A DNA stretch of 64,000 nt from RBG-16-34-14 sp963727535. Its GTDB lineage: Bacteria; Bacteroidota; Ignavibacteria; Ignavibacteriales; Ignavibacteriaceae. The translations under genes and the position numbers were made by a program. The stretch lies in NCBI GenBank assembly GCA_963727535.1, contig CAVSGR010000008.1, positions 62,001-126,000 on the forward strand. Reading direction: 5' to 3'. The notes below the pieces were generated by a model that saw only the letters and a list, made by a program, of their open reading frames with translations, searched no databases and had not been told where the DNA came from. Shown here in pieces: positions 28,228-37,914 of the stretch; the first letter of the stretch is position 1; every line of letters starts with the position of its first letter.

Positions 28228-29677
28228 GCCAAGCGGATTTATGGAATATGAAAGACTTTCTTTACACAAAGAACCGGTTGAAGAAAGAGTTAAACATTAT
28301 AAAGAATTTGAATCTCCTTTTACACAGAAGGATGCAAAAATCCAGGGCGCAAGATGTATGGATTGCGGTATTCCATTTTGTCATGGCGATACCGGCTGCC
28401 CTGTTGAAAATTTTATCCCTGAATGGAATGATCTTATTTTTAAAGGACACTGGAAAGAAGCGCTCGATAATCTTCACTCGACAAATAATTTCCCGGAATT
28501 TACCGGAAGGTTATGCCCGGCTCCATGTGAATCGGCATGTGTGCTTGGAATCAATGCTAATCCCGTCTCTATAAAAGCAATTGAAAGAACAATAATTGAT
28601 TTCGGTTTCGATTCAGGTTGGGTTTTACCACATCCTCCTGTTCAATTAACAGGGAAAAAAGTTGCAGTCATCGGGTCAGGTCCTGCAGGACTTGCAGCCG
28701 CACAACAGCTTGCAAGGTTCGGTCATTCAGTAACAGTTTATGAAAAGAATGACAGGATAGGCGGACTGTTAAGATACGGCATTCCTGATTTTAAACTTGA
28801 TAAACACTATATTGACCGCCGTCTCGAGCAAATGAAAGCGGAAGGTGTAAATTTTATAACAAGTACAAATGTCGGAGTCGATATTTCTGTTAAAGAATTG
28901 TTAAACCAGTATGATTCAATTATTCTCGCAGGAGGTTGTGAACATCCGCGTGATATTCCTATACCCGGAAGAGATTTAAAAGGAATCCATTTTGCGATGG
29001 AATTTCTGCCGCAGCAAAACAGGGTTAATGCAGGGGACGTTTTGTCGGACCAGATTTCTGCTAAAGGAAAAAATGTTATAATTATTGGCGGCGGTGATAC
29101 CGGGTCGGATTGTGTGGGAACTGCAAACCGCCAGGGCGCTCTTTCTGTAACACAGCTCGAATTACTCCCCCAGCCTCCGGCAAAGAGAGCAGAATCAACT
29201 CCATGGCCGTATTGGGAATTAATGCTTAGAACTTCCAGCAGCCACGAAGAAGGTGTTGTAAGAAAGTGGAGCATCAACACAAAAGAATTTAAAGGGAACA
29301 ATAAAGGTGAAGTTACTGCTTTACATTGCGTTAAAGTCAAAATGGAGAACGGAAAAATTGTAGATATTCCAGCATCGGATTTTGAGCTTCCTGCCGATCT
29401 GGTTTTAATTGCAGCAGGGTTTGTTCATCCTACTAAAAACGGCTTAATTTCTGAACTCGTTGATATGGGAATGGAACTGGATAGAAGAGGAAATGTAAAT
29501 GCAGAGTTTGGAGATGAAGAAGATACTTTTAAGACTAATCTTAATAAAGTTTATGCCTGCGGAGATATGAGAAGAGGACAATCGCTTATCGTCTGGGCAA
29601 TCTCCGAAGGAAGAAAATGTGCGGCTTCCGTTCATAAAACACTTATGGCAGAAATATACGAGGAGGCTGCAGCTTAA
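28220..29677 (+). CDS. gltD: Glutamate synthase, small subunit
   Basis: 485-residue FAD- and NADPH-binding subunit feeding electrons to GltB. I chose ATG 28220 (MGKPSGFMEYERL), preceded by GAGGTG and overlapping gltB by 8 bp, over an upstream start at 28205. 4Fe-4S cysteine clusters are at CMDCGIPFCHGDTGCP and CPAPCESACVLGI. Rossmann motifs are GSGPAGLAAAQQLA for FAD and IGGGDTGSDCVG for NADPH. Intact. Confidence 0.96.
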   Translation: MGKPSGFMEYERLSLHKEPVEERVKHYKEFESPFTQKDAKIQGARCMDCGIPFCHGDTGCPVENFIPEWNDLIFKGHWKEALDNLHSTNNFPEFTGRLCPAPCESACVLGINANPVSIKAIERTIIDFGFDSGWVLPHPPVQLTGKKVAVIGSGPAGLAAAQQLARFGHSVTVYEKNDRIGGLLRYGIPDFKLDKHYIDRRLEQMKAEGVNFITSTNVGVDISVKELLNQYDSIILAGGCEHPRDIPIPGRDLKGIHFAMEFLPQQNRVNAGDVLSDQISAKGKNVIIIGGGDTGSDCVGTANRQGALSVTQLELLPQPPAKRAESTPWPYWELMLRTSSSHEEGVVRKWSINTKEFKGNNKGEVTALHCVKVKMENGKIVDIPASDFELPADLVLIAAGFVHPTKNGLISELVDMGMELDRRGNVNAEFGDEEDTFKTNLNKVYACGDMRRGQSLIVWAISEGRKCAASVHKTLMAEIYEEAAA

Positions 29678-30119
29678 AAACTTTTTGTTCGTGATTTTTC
29701 AGAGAGGGTTAAATCATAAATCAATTAATTGCATACGGAGACCTGAAATTGTTTACGCAGCAATTGGTAACCATAATTAAATTGTTTATCTATCCTCTGA
29801 CATTGGTTACTTTGATATTACTATTGTTGATTTAAGCTCTACGCTTATGTTAATAAGTATATCTTATCCAGAGCCAACTGCCGGAATCGAACCTGTCTGT
29901 GGCAAGGTAAACCGGCGACCTGCTTATTGTGAATGTGTTGCTTTTCTACCTGATCCCTCATTTCTTTATTGGCTTTTTACTAAATAAAGATGTTATAAGC
30001 ACTTTTAAATTTGTTTTATTTTTACCATCTCTCAATGACTAGTATAAGCAATAGTTTAAATTCTGTTTATACATTGTTGTAGGACGTTATTTTTAGTCAA
30101 AGTTAATTCCAGCAGTAGT
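29678..30119. other. Intergenic region, about 440 bp, with a tRNA remnant
   Basis: No ORF with coding character. It contains the interrupted tRNA-Thr 3' fragment at 29868-29936 and is AT-rich on both sides. Confidence 0.5.
29868..29936 (-). pseudogene. tRNA-Thr 3' fragment, interrupted and degraded
   Basis: On the minus strand this matches the 3' half of a tRNA: acceptor strand AGTTGGC and T-stem GCCGG/CCGGC. It shares CCAGAGCCAACTGCCGG and the following nine bases with 33690-33715. A 20-bp insertion (29894-29913) splits the T-arm, and the anticodon arm is mutated (GCTTATTGTGAATG on the plus strand). No 5' half is present, so it cannot be a working tRNA. Confidence 0.65.
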
Positions 30120-31025
30120 TTATTTGTTAACAGTAAAATTGAATACATCAGGTCTTGCATAATGCCCAACTACATCAAACCTGCGTTTTGCAGCAATGAT
30201 TTCACTCAAATCGATATCTGCATATAGGATAAATTCTTTTGAATCTATAGGGCCAGAAATTATTTCACCTTTCGGATTAATAATGCAACTCTGCCCTTTA
30301 CTTATCCATTCTATCCCTTTTGAGTATATCGTTTTTAATTCTTCGGGTAAATCATCTATACGTAAGGTCATACAGCTGCTTATAACAAATAAGCCACCCT
30401 CTCTTGCAATATGCCGCATACTTTCCAACCAATCATCACCTTGATCCCAAGTTGGAGAAGCAAGTATTTGAGCTCCAGCTTCATAAATTGCATTTCGTGC
30501 CAAAGGCATAAAATTTTCCCAACATATTAAGCCACCAATTTTCCCAGCGGATGTGTCATAGGATTTAAGTGTACTGCCATTTCCTTGTGCCCATATTAAC
30601 CTTTCACAATTTGTGGGCATTAATTTTCTATGTTTCCCAAGTATTTCACCAGCATCATCTATAAAAAGAATTGTGTTATAAAGGCTGGAATTACTAGTCT
30701 CGGAGTTTCGTTCGTTTATCCCCATTACTACATTAATATTTGCTGACTTTGCCGCTTCAGAAAGTCTTTTAGTTGTATTGTCGGGAATTGATACCGCATT
30801 CTCTACTAACTTTACATATAGATTGTTTAGTTGCCCAGTTTGGTTGGCAGGGATATACCATACCCAATCCGGATAACCGGAAATAAACGCTTCGGGAAAT
30901 ACAATTAACTTTGCTCCATTCTTTCCGGCATCTAAAATAGCTGAACATGCTTTGTCAACCGTTTTTTCTTTGTTTAAAAATACTGGTGTAAGTTGAGCTG
31001 CTGCTATTTTTGTTTTTTTAATCAT
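30120..31025 (-). CDS. Nitrilase-family hydrolase
   Basis: 301 residues with the complete nitrilase triad: Glu45 (VFPEAF), Lys134 (HRKLMPTNCERLIWAQG) and Cys168 (GGLICWENFMPLAR). The GGLICWENFMPL and HRKLMPT motifs are those of true nitrilases (branch 1: aliphatic, aryl or cyanide-active enzymes) rather than amidases, so conversion of a nitrile to an acid and ammonia is likely; the substrate cannot be told. It is a single gene in the islet between two tRNA-Thr fragments, with about 480 bp to the next gene, suggesting independent acquisition. Confidence 0.88.
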   Translation of the reverse strand: MIKKTKIAAAQLTPVFLNKEKTVDKACSAILDAGKNGAKLIVFPEAFISGYPDWVWYIPANQTGQLNNLYVKLVENAVSIPDNTTKRLSEAAKSANINVVMGINERNSETSNSSLYNTILFIDDAGEILGKHRKLMPTNCERLIWAQGNGSTLKSYDTSAGKIGGLICWENFMPLARNAIYEAGAQILASPTWDQGDDWLESMRHIAREGGLFVISSCMTLRIDDLPEELKTIYSKGIEWISKGQSCIINPKGEIISGPIDSKEFILYADIDLSEIIAAKRRFDVVGHYARPDVFNFTVNK

Positions 31026-31505
31026 GTTGTTCCCTTTTTCTAATTGCCTGCTACGTTTGTATATATTCCATTGCTCTTATCTATCCAAATTAACGGTAAA
31101 CGCACTATTGTTTATATTTTTCTTTTTACAATTATACTAATTTTGTTCAAGATAAATCATCAATAGGGTATGACTTGATTTATTTTTGAGCTTATAACGG
31201 CGTGGCTTTTCACCCGTCCGCCTATAACAACAACGCCGAACTAAAAAACTACTGCCAACTTATCCGCCGTCTTTTTGGCGTATAATTTTTAACAAATTTT
31301 TTTATTAGAACAATTTTATAAACAATGCTAACCTTTTTCACTTAACCCTAAAACTTGTACAATGCTGCACTGAAAACGCGGTCGGGTGGAAAAGCTGGTT
31401 ATACCACTTTTTGCTCAAAATTATTAAGTATTGTGTTCCAACTGAATTATTTATAAAATATTTCTGCATTAATTCGCTGTTGCCAATGTCGTTAAAAAAT
31501 AGGAG
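31026..31505. other. Intergenic region with inverted-repeat element
   Basis: Non-coding by inspection. It holds arms of about 25 bp at 31193-31222 and 31376-31403, in inverted orientation (TATAAC, then GCTTTT-CACCCG, then a CCG-rich end), separated by about 155 bp. This could be a miniature element or a degenerate cassette recombination site between the nitrilase and DUF4386 genes. Confidence 0.45.
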
Positions 31506-32195
31506 CTATTGTACACGAGTCTGCTTTGCACCAATAATCAAAAGCCATAAGCAAATTCCAATTTCACCAATACTGGCGGGCAGACCGACAAAGTCGGAAA
31601 TTCCAGTTTCACCATACCCAGACCACAAAGAGTATCCTAAAAAATCCATCAGATAACCTATACATCCAGCCATCAATATAATACCTAAAGTTTTTGGCAA
31701 AAAATCGGATTTGTATATTAAATAACCGAACGGGAATAACCAGAGTGCCCAAAATATATTGATAAGAAGTCCATTGTTGTATGAAGTAAGTGATAACATA
31801 ACTTGTGCTTCTAATTGCTTTGCATCCAATGCCTTTAAGTAGTCGGCACCACTTAATAGTGTTAGTACATCGAATTTACTAAGAACATTGAAGAAAGAGA
31901 TAGGAATGCTGACCATAACAAGAATTACCATTAGAACAGCTATGTTTTTATTAACTGGTTTGAGTAAATCATATAAAACTAGCGAAAGCCATAAAAAGAA
32001 AGTGTAACAAATTATATCACTCACTATACCAACTCTGAAAAGGAATATAGAGGACATAATATTCCCAACTGTGGCTGATGCATCATTCCAGACAATAAGC
32101 TTTGAAGGGATATACATTAACCCAAAGATTCCAGATAAAACAACAACAAGGTATAATAAGCCAGCTATTCTTCCTTTTTTTTTGTTTGATTTCAT
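31506..32195 (-). CDS. DUF4386-family membrane protein
   Basis: About 229 residues with roughly six membrane segments. The start is taken at the ATG at 32195 (MKSNKKKGRIAGLLYL), which has GGAG about 9 bases upstream, instead of a TTG 9 bp earlier. The N-terminal RIAGLLYLVVVLSGIFG and the YIPSKLIV-ASATVGNI pattern match the DUF4386 family, whose function is not known. An isolated gene in the tRNA-flanked islet. Confidence 0.72.
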   Translation of the reverse strand: MKSNKKKGRIAGLLYLVVVLSGIFGLMYIPSKLIVWNDASATVGNIMSSIFLFRVGIVSDIICYTFFLWLSLVLYDLLKPVNKNIAVLMVILVMVSIPISFFNVLSKFDVLTLLSGADYLKALDAKQLEAQVMLSLTSYNNGLLINIFWALWLFPFGYLIYKSDFLPKTLGIILMAGCIGYLMDFLGYSLWSGYGETGISDFVGLPASIGEIGICLWLLIIGAKQTRVQ

Positions 32196-32619
32196 TTTTA
32201 TCAACTCCTATGTTTTTGTAATATGTGAAAACATAAAAAACATATTACTTCTAAAAGTTATTCATATGTAAATATTTGTAAAATAATGTAATAAAAAATT
32301 ATTTTCATTGTGGTATAACTATTACTTATACTGCACAGTTTATTATTATAAGGAACATATTTCTGCGGGCAGCTGCATAAATACATTCCGGTTTCTTTGA
32401 AATCGTGTTGTTTTTGTAATTTTTAAAAATATACTCTGCGTAAATATCTTCCATTATAAAATCAGTCTAACGAGTTATTTAATACTTCACAATATCATTC
32501 GTAGTTGAAGAAATATTTTATGGTAGGAAATCCCATTTCGTGTCTCCCTGTTTTTCCTGCCCACACAAAAAATCTTTTTTAAGTTGATTAATTAGCACCT
32601 AAAAATCAATAGTAACTGA
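32196..32619. other. Intergenic region, about 420 bp
   Basis: AT-rich; contains only copy 2 of the 40-bp dispersed repeat (32522-32561). I see no gene. Confidence 0.5.
32522..32561 (+). repeat. 40-bp dispersed palindromic repeat, copy 2
   Basis: Same ends (GGTAGGAAA ... TTTCCTGCC) and core as the copies at 4864 and 33641, in the same orientation. It lies just after the end of the PmoA-family gene on the opposite strand. Confidence 0.7.
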
Positions 32620-33561
32620 CTAATTTTTCGTATAATCAGAATATATTTTTGAAATATCCAAAGCTTCATTATTGCCTTCATGTATGAGCAAGCGATAACG
32701 TAAAATAGTAGGTTGTGTTTGGGATAGGGGAACTGCGGTTGCCCCAGGATGGGGATAAACAGCATTTTGCATGCTGCCTGATGAGCGTAAAATCCATGGA
32801 TTTGGATAGCCTGGATTATCCGGGTGACAAAGAATACTTAGACCAGCGAGTGCCCCTCCCTTGCCAATGGACCCGGAAATATCCAGCCATCCACCTGCCT
32901 TGACCGGTAAATTGTCAGGTATTACTTTCCCGGTTGAACTGGCAAACTCAATATCATCTGCCAATCGAATTCGGGTAGAAAAACCTCCATATCCTTTTTC
33001 ATCTTCTGATCCACCTATGCGCATATTTTTCTCAAGTGCAATCAGTGATATTTCAAAGTCGATTTGTCGATAGGATTTTTCAGCAGGATATACTTTTATG
33101 GTAGTAGTTTCTCTTACTACTCCTTTTTCATTGCCGTCAGCATCTTTCCATTGGGGGGATTTCCACAATACTTCTGTTTGAATTGCACGGGCATTCCCCT
33201 GCTCTTCAAGCACTCTGACTGACTTTATCTCCCAGGAAAAATCCTTAATATCCCAGGCATCTCCAATTCTCTTATCACCTATGTATAATTGATGCCAGGC
33301 CCAGAATATACCCCGGTGATGAAGATGGTCAGGGGGGAAATCCTCAGTTAGCACTTCACCGTCTAAAGTATAGAGAGGATGAATATAGTTACAACGTTTA
33401 TACATTCCATTTAATGATTTCTCAGCTATCTGATAAACTAAAATGCTGTCTTTACCCTCCATAAAACAAACAGCATCAGCTTTAACGTCGACGTCTATCT
33501 TTTGAGCTTCAATCAGATTTCCGAGACTCACAAAAAAAATAAAAATGAATAACTTATACAT
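32620..33561 (-). CDS. Secreted PmoA/DUF6807-family protein
   Basis: 313 residues with a signal peptide (MYKLFIFIFFVSLGNLIEAQ). The motif FPPDHLHHRGIFWAWHQLYIG near residue 78 is characteristic of the family annotated as methane oxygenase PmoA (now DUF6807). It has nothing to do with methane oxidation in practice and is usually found in carbohydrate catabolic loci. Probably a periplasmic beta-sandwich protein, perhaps acting on a sugar derivative. It is on the same strand as the long operon but separated from it by a repeat, a tRNA fragment and about 500 bp. Confidence 0.75.
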   Translation of the reverse strand: MYKLFIFIFFVSLGNLIEAQKIDVDVKADAVCFMEGKDSILVYQIAEKSLNGMYKRCNYIHPLYTLDGEVLTEDFPPDHLHHRGIFWAWHQLYIGDKRIGDAWDIKDFSWEIKSVRVLEEQGNARAIQTEVLWKSPQWKDADGNEKGVVRETTTIKVYPAEKSYRQIDFEISLIALEKNMRIGGSEDEKGYGGFSTRIRLADDIEFASSTGKVIPDNLPVKAGGWLDISGSIGKGGALAGLSILCHPDNPGYPNPWILRSSGSMQNAVYPHPGATAVPLSQTQPTILRYRLLIHEGNNEALDISKIYSDYTKN

Positions 33562-33640
33562 ATTGCTCTAATTGATTATAACTGTCCTGGTATATGGTTA
33601 GTTGGCGATTTCAAAGCTTTGGAAATCTTACTATAACTTT

Positions 33641-33680
33641 GGTAGGAAATCCCATTTCGTGTCTCCCTATTTTTCCTGCC
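33641..33680 (+). repeat. 40-bp dispersed palindromic repeat, copy 3
   Basis: Nearly identical to copy 2 (one difference in the core). It abuts the tRNA-Thr fragment that follows at 33694. Confidence 0.7.
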
Positions 33681-33693
33681 TCCCATAAGCCAG

Positions 33694-33741
33694 AGCCAAC
33701 TGCCGGAATCGAACCGGCGACCTGCTCATTACGAATGAGAT
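33694..33741 (-). pseudogene. tRNA-Thr(CGT) 3' half
   Basis: On the minus strand: anticodon arm CTCA-TTCGTAA-TGAG (anticodon CGT, threonine), AGGTC variable region, a perfect T-arm GCCGG-TTCGATT-CCGGC and acceptor AGTTGGC. The D-arm and 5' acceptor strand are replaced by AT-rich sequence. Such 3' halves are the usual footprint of integrases that use tRNA genes. No complete tRNA-Thr lies in the window. Confidence 0.75.
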
Positions 33742-33780
33742 TATATCTAATAAACAAAAATCTATAACTTATTTTAATTA

Positions 33781-34073
33781 TTAGTATTTAGAAAGATAAA
33801 TATTTCTTCTGCTATATAAATTGCTATAATAATTATTAACTAATCGAATAACGAAAAAACAAAGTACTGTAAGTGCGATAAGAATAGAACGGATAACAAA
33901 TAGAAATATTTTAGTATAATCTAAATACGAAGTTGTTGAACCAATAATATTTTTATTCTTTCCAATTACATAGATAGAGTTTTCTTTCTTTCCATCTCTT
34001 AATTTTACTCTTGTAATGGGAATTATTATTAAATCATATTCTTCAAGTAAAACTCTACCGTAGTGTACATTTT
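33781..34073 (-). pseudogene. 3' fragment of a membrane protein gene
   Basis: A frame without any start codon, just after the nagA stop, encodes about 97 residues: RVLLEEYDLIIIPITRVKL, then NSIYVIGKNKNIIGSTT, then a hydrophobic segment (IFLFVIRSILIALTVLCFF) and a basic tail ending LSKY. Composition is protein-like but a stop immediately precedes it, so the 5' part is missing or out of frame. Unrecognised family. Confidence 0.45.
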
Positions 34074-34076
34074 ATG

Positions 34077-35228
34077 CTAGTTTAATGATCCAATAACTTT
34101 ACCACCTATTATGGTAATAAGATTCAAAAAATCATTATTTAAAATAATAATATCTGCATCTTTCCCTTTTTCAATTTTCCCCTTATTTAGATTAAATAAT
34201 TTAGCGGGATTTTTACTTGCAGAGTTTATTGCTTCTTCTAAAGTACAACCTGTAAACTTTTTGAAGTTAGAAACTATTTGCAGCAGACTCATTGTCGTAC
34301 CGATGAGAGTCCCGTCAAGATAATGAGCTATTCCATTTTTTGATTCATATTCTTTCCCATTATAAAAATATTTTCCTTCGGGCATACCAATTCCGTTCAT
34401 TCCATCTGTAGCACAAATACATCTTTCCGGTCCTAGCATTTTATAAACCATCTTAACAGCACTCGGATGAAGATGATGTCCGTCACTTATGATATGTGCA
34501 GTTATATCTTTATTCTCAAAAATAACATTTAGCGCCCCCGCAATTCTATGATGAAAATTAGGCATCCTGTTAAATATGTGTGTAACATGACTAATTCCAG
34601 CTTCAAATCCCTTTTTAGTTTCTTCATAGGTTGCATTCGAGTGTGCAAAGGAAGGAATGGTACCTTTAACTTTTAGCTGCTTTATTATTTCCAAATTTCC
34701 CGGCATTTCCGGTGCAATCGTCATCATTCTTAATGTATCCCCTGTCAAATCATATATTTCTTTAAGGGCTTCAGCAGATGAAGGATAAATTCCATCAAGA
34801 CTTAATCCTCCTTTTTTTTCAGGATTAACAAACGGTCCTTCAAGATGAAGTCCTAAAAGAGTTGCACCGCCAATATTTTTGTTTACATATTCTTTTGCAA
34901 TCTTTAAATGAACGCTACCCTTATCAGGTTTAACAGCACTGGTACCGACGTAAGAAGTTGTACCGGTTTTAGCGAGAGTTTTTGAAATTGTAACTAACGC
35001 TTCTTCTGTACCGTCAAGAATAGTAGCACCACCGGCACCTTGAACATGAATATCAATTAATCCTGGTGCAGCAATTTTTCCTTTAACATCGATAATTTCA
35101 TCAGCAATTTTTTCATCCGGTGATTTTCCAACAAAAGATATTTTTGAGTCTTCAATAAAAATATCAGATAGATTTTCATCTGGTGAATTATATAGTCTAC
35201 AATTTTTCAATAATAATGATTTTTTCAT
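34077..35228 (-). CDS. nagA: N-acetylglucosamine-6-phosphate deacetylase
   Basis: Amidohydrolase-superfamily enzyme giving glucosamine-6-phosphate and acetate in the cytoplasm. 383 residues, intact. PGLIDIHVQGAGG is the N-terminal metal-site region (His-x-Gln-Gly variant), HLEGPFVNPEKKG carries the metal-binding Glu, and HSNATYEE, HIFNRM, SDGHHLHP and the catalytic Asp in ATDGMNG are conserved. Last gene of the long minus-strand operon, 14 bp after the symporter. With nagB it points to GlcNAc as a catabolic product. Confidence 0.93.
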   Translation of the reverse strand: MKKSLLLKNCRLYNSPDENLSDIFIEDSKISFVGKSPDEKIADEIIDVKGKIAAPGLIDIHVQGAGGATILDGTEEALVTISKTLAKTGTTSYVGTSAVKPDKGSVHLKIAKEYVNKNIGGATLLGLHLEGPFVNPEKKGGLSLDGIYPSSAEALKEIYDLTGDTLRMMTIAPEMPGNLEIIKQLKVKGTIPSFAHSNATYEETKKGFEAGISHVTHIFNRMPNFHHRIAGALNVIFENKDITAHIISDGHHLHPSAVKMVYKMLGPERCICATDGMNGIGMPEGKYFYNGKEYESKNGIAHYLDGTLIGTTMSLLQIVSNFKKFTGCTLEEAINSASKNPAKLFNLNKGKIEKGKDADIIILNNDFLNLITIIGGKVIGSLN

Positions 35229-35242
35229 TTTTTACAACTTCA

Positions 35243-37091
35243 TCAACTAATTACCTGATTCCATTTCTTTATAATAAATACTGCTGAAAATATTGCTATC
35301 ACTGATAATAAAAAAGCAGGCAGAACGTTAGAATAAATCCAGAAACCTGTAGCAAACAGAGCACTGTAAATGCCAATACTTCCTACAAGCATACATAAAA
35401 TTCCAAGCGGTAAATTATCTTTGCTCTCTTCAAATATAATATTCTCTCCGTTTTGTTGGGCTTTAGTTACGATCTTTTTCCATCCTTTTCCTGACGGACG
35501 AATAAGTTTATAAAAATCAATAAGTTTTTTATCATCTGTGGGTTTTGTTATAAAAGTTATCACAAGCCAGCATATTGTTGTTAGTACTACGCCAATTACT
35601 AATTCGTGCCATTCTTTTAAATGGGGCAACAAAAGCGGTTGCAGCATTTGTATCAATCCCGTTTTTAACTAATTCAGCTATTTTTGTGTTATCAATATTT
35701 TTTTGAATAAAAAAGAAAACTGCTATGAAAAAAGAAACAACCATTGCGGAAATTTCACTGTAAGCATTTACTCTCCACCAAAACCATCTTAGAATAAATA
35801 ATAGTCCTGTTCCCGCTCCAATTTGTAAAAGAACGTTAAAAACCTGTAAAGCATTTTGCATATATAAAGCTAAAAAGCTTGCACAGATCATCATAAATAT
35901 TGTTGATATTCTTCCAACTCTTACTAATTCTTTTTCGGGTGCATTTGGTTTTATAAATCGTTTATAAAAATCATTTACTATATAAGAAGAACCCCAATTT
36001 AAACTTGTGGACATTGTTGACATATAAGCTGCGATAAGTGAAGCAACAGCAAGACCGAGAAGTCCGGGAGGAAGAAAAGTAAGCATGGCAGGATATGCTA
36101 AATCATTTTTTACAATACCCGGATCTACATATGGAAAAGCATTTTTAAGTGATTGAAGATCAGGGAATACAACTATTGATGCAAGTGCAACAAGTATCCA
36201 TGGCCATGGTCTTAATGCATAATGTGAAGCATTGAAAAGAAGTGCAGCTCCCGCGGAATTCTTTTCATCTTTTGCAGCAAGCATTCTTTGAGCTATGTAG
36301 CCACCTCCTCCAGGCTCTGATCCCGGATACCAAACACTCCACCATTGAACTGCAAACGGAATTATTAAAACAATAATTACCATTTCAGTATTATTGAAAT
36401 CCGGTAAGAAAGATAATTTATCAACAACATTCGGATTTGAAAGAAGATTTGCCAATCCCCCAACTTTTGGATGGTTGACTGCATAAAAAGCTGCCGCTAT
36501 AGAACCGATCATCGCAATGATGAACTGAACAAAATCGGTCATCAGAACGCCAAGTAATCCACCAAGCGAACTATAAACAACTGTTACTCCTCCTGCAATT
36601 AAAATTGTTTCAAGTGGAGAAAAGTTGAGTAATATAGTACCCATTTTTATTGCTGCAAGTGTAACTGCAGACATAATTACTATGTTGAAAAATAAACCGA
36701 GATAAATCGTTCTAAACCCTCTTAGAAAGGCAGCAGGTTTTCCACTATACCTGAGTTCGTAAAATTCAATGTCAGTCATAACATTAGATCTGCGCCAAAG
36801 TTTTGCGTAAATGAAAACAGTCAGCATACCTGTTAAAAGAAAAGCCCACCAAACCCAGTTACCGGCAATACCGTTTTGCCGAACTATGTCCGTTATTAAA
36901 TTGGGAGTATCAATTGAAAAAGTCGTTGCAACCATTGAAACCCCAAGTATAAGCCACGACATATTTCTGCCGGAAAGAAAAAACTCGGATGAGCTTCTAC
37001 CGGCTTTCTTAGTAGCCCATGTTCCGATAATTATATAAATCACCAGGAAGAACAGAATAAGCAGCCAGTCTAATAATTCAAGATGTACCAG
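35243..37091 (-). CDS. Sodium:solute symporter (SSS family) 1, frameshifted
   Basis: A LeuT-fold transporter of about 610 residues, probably importing a sugar or uronate with Na+. The long frame (to about 35640) has the GTWATKKAGRSSSEFFLSGRNM motif, typical of SSS sugar transporters, and many membrane segments. A shift near 35640 joins it to the C-terminal part (WHELVIGVVLTTICWLVITF onward, 35656-35243). The open frame extends upstream of the GTG at 37043 through LELLDWLLILFFLVIY to about 37091, where CTG replaces the expected ATG, so the start is uncertain. Confidence 0.88.
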
Positions 37092-37105
37092 GGAAATCCT
37101 TTAAT

Positions 37106-37897
37106 TTATTGGTTTGTAAAAACCTGTTTCCAGAATTTGGAATACTCTTTCCATTTCATAAAATTAATTCCCCAGTGTGGACTTGCACCTGTCATCCAGC
37201 AGGAAACATATCCTTTACCAAAACTATGAGCAGCTAAAAGTGGATGCCACTTCCCCATATTTTCAATTTCTACAATTGATATTGAATCGTTTCTTAATTT
37301 CACTTCATTAAATCCAAGAATAGGAGGAACCGTAGACCAATCAACTCCTTTAACAGAAGGATGTTCCGGTTGTCTGCATTCAATTTTATAACCATCTGTT
37401 GACTCAATAAGATCATCGTGTGGAAGACATTCTACAGGAAGAACATGATGAAACCTGCTCCTTCCCCAACCTCCTTTTGCAAGTTCGCCACTAAAACTTA
37501 ACCAGCCTCCATTCATATGAAAATGTCCTCCCCTTTCAACCCATTCCCGAAGCAAATCAAATCTATCTGAAAAAGTAACAGGCTTGTCTCCCCATTTTGC
37601 CCTGTTAAAGAAATCAGGATGAAGCAATAAACATTTCGTTTCAACATCGGCAAAAATTATTGTCGATGCCCATTTTAATCTCTCGTCAAACTCTTCCGGT
37701 GACATATGATAAAGTTCCCATGAAGGTTGAGAGATCACTTCAGCATCCGGGATTGCTTTTAATGCATCGACAAATGGCTGGGCATAATTTAAAATCTCCA
37801 CATCTTTGCTTGGAGCTTCAAAAGGAGATTCGACATATTTCTGTCCAAGATGAATACACCAATTTCCCACATGCCAGATTTTCAAGTTTGAATTCAT
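37106..37897 (-). CDS. ThuA-like / class I glutamine amidotransferase-like protein
   Basis: About 263 residues starting at ATG 37897 (MNSNLKIWHVGNWCIHLGQ). An upstream start at 37936 would overlap the next gene. The fold resembles ThuA-type trehalose-utilisation proteins: an N-terminal segment, a central FADVETKCLLLHP region, LREWVERGGHFHMNGGW and a C-terminal GKGYVSCWMTGASPHWG. Found in sugar catabolic operons; the biochemical role is not established, perhaps a keto-sugar-processing cofactor protein. Between a dioxygenase and a symporter with gaps of 14-17 bp. Confidence 0.7.
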   Translation of the reverse strand: MNSNLKIWHVGNWCIHLGQKYVESPFEAPSKDVEILNYAQPFVDALKAIPDAEVISQPSWELYHMSPEEFDERLKWASTIIFADVETKCLLLHPDFFNRAKWGDKPVTFSDRFDLLREWVERGGHFHMNGGWLSFSGELAKGGWGRSRFHHVLPVECLPHDDLIESTDGYKIECRQPEHPSVKGVDWSTVPPILGFNEVKLRNDSISIVEIENMGKWHPLLAAHSFGKGYVSCWMTGASPHWGINFMKWKEYSKFWKQVFTNQ

Positions 37898-37914
37898 TTT
37901 ATACCTAAAAAATT

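Larger units (their letters stand above)
33562..33780. other. Intergenic region carrying a repeat and a tRNA fragment
   Basis: About 220 bp. Holds copy 3 of the 40-bp repeat and, 13 bp further, the better-preserved tRNA-Thr 3' fragment. Confidence 0.6.

Noticed and set aside
32620..33561. Methane monooxygenase subunit PmoA
   Set aside because: The family name is misleading; the protein is exported, matches DUF6807 and lacks any context of methane oxidation.
29868..33741. Functional tRNA genes
   Set aside because: Both copies lack the 5' half and D-arm; one has an insertion in the T-arm.
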